Positions 6,115 to 6,452 of a stretch of 6,452 nt of DNA are shown one piece after another. Below the pieces are notes generated by a model, which had not been told where the DNA came from, did no database searches, and worked only from the letters and a program-made list of their open reading frames with translations. Numbering within the stretch: position 1 is the first letter of the stretch; each line of letters opens with the position of its first letter. Source of the DNA: an uncultured Ruaniaceae bacterium (GTDB lineage: Bacteria > Actinomycetota > Actinomycetes > Actinomycetales > Beutenbergiaceae); assembly GCA_947251855.1 (NCBI GenBank), contig CAMXUZ010000013.1, positions 1 through 6,452 on the forward strand, in the 5' to 3' direction. The position numbers were made by a program, and so were the translations under genes.

Positions 6115-6452
6115 GTGACCGATTCCCTCGAAACTAACCGGGCGATCGACCGGCGGATCCTCGCACTGGCGTGGCCCGCTCTCGGCGCACTCATCGCCGA
6201 ACCCATCTTTGTGCTCATCGACTCCGCCGTCGTCGGCCACCTCGGCCGCGCGCCCCTCGCCGGGCTCAGCCTCGCCTCGACGATCCTCATGACGGCGGTG
6301 TCCGTCTTCATCTTCCTCGCCTACGCCACCACCGCCGCGGTTGCTCGCCAGCAGGGTGCGGGCAACGTCCGCACGGGAATTGGCTTGGGCATCGATGGGA
6401 TGTGGCTCGCCTTCTTCCTCGGCATCATCACCACCGCATTGGGGTTCATCTT
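6115..6452 (+). CDS. MATE-family multidrug efflux transporter, N-terminal part
   Basis: Only the first 112 codons plus two bases are present; the gene runs off the right edge. The start is GTG (MTDSLETNRAIDRRILALAW). The first membrane helices are visible: about residues 14-38 (ILALAWPALGALIAEPIFVL), then the conserved DSAVVGHLGRAPLAGLSLAS loop (39-58), a second helix at about 59-78 (TILMTAVSVFIFLAYATTAA), the cytoplasmic RQQGAGNVRTG (about 82-92), and the start of a third helix from about 98 (GMWLAFFLGIITTALGFIF). This is the MATE/DinF pattern: an inner-membrane antiporter exporting cationic drugs or metabolites with Na+ or H+. The full protein would be about 440 residues. It is divergent from dnaB, and I recall this pairing from other actinobacteria. 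The substrate is unknown. Confidence 0.93.
   Translation, partial: MTDSLETNRAIDRRILALAWPALGALIAEPIFVLIDSAVVGHLGRAPLAGLSLASTILMTAVSVFIFLAYATTAAVARQQGAGNVRTGIGLGIDGMWLAFFLGIITTALGFI

Overview
The window looks like part of an actinobacterial chromosome, probably Micrococcales. Evidence: the DnaB and MATE proteins have typical actinobacterial sequences, starts are often GTG, Shine-Dalgarno sites are GGAGG-like, and GC is high in the core genes. The genus cannot be fixed from sequence alone.

Layout, left to right. (1) 1-2606, minus strand: one uninterrupted reading frame with no stop before the left edge. It encodes a secreted multidomain protein of at least 868 residues: a signal peptide, a formylglycine-generating-enzyme-like (SUMF1/FGE-sulfatase) domain without the catalytic cysteines, then a sialidase-type BNR/Asp-box propeller interrupted by a LamG/concanavalin-like lectin domain. 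(2) 2607-2871: a 265-base divergent intergenic region with a candidate promoter, an 8-base palindrome, an imperfect direct repeat and a nested inverted repeat. (3) 2872-3579, plus strand: a GntR-family (FCD subfamily) regulator. (4) 3587-4549, minus strand: a LacI-family regulator, convergent with GntR with only 7 bases between the stop codons. (5) 4563-5918, minus strand: the replicative helicase gene dnaB, 13 bases upstream of lacI and probably sharing its transcript. (6) 5919-6114: a divergent intergenic region holding a perfect DnaA box (TTATCCACA) and a TATAGT -10 candidate for dnaB. (7) 6115-6452, plus strand: the first 112 codons of a MATE-family efflux transporter, cut by the right edge.

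The right half is core chromosome (dnaB, MATE). The left half looks like an accessory glycan-use locus: an exported glycan-recognising protein beside a divergent FCD regulator, a family that includes the sialic acid regulator NanR. It is lower in GC than dnaB in the lines I counted. LacI lies between the two; it may control sugar genes outside the window. The most unusual item is the exported protein, because of its domain combination and because the LamG domain within the propeller appears circularly permuted.
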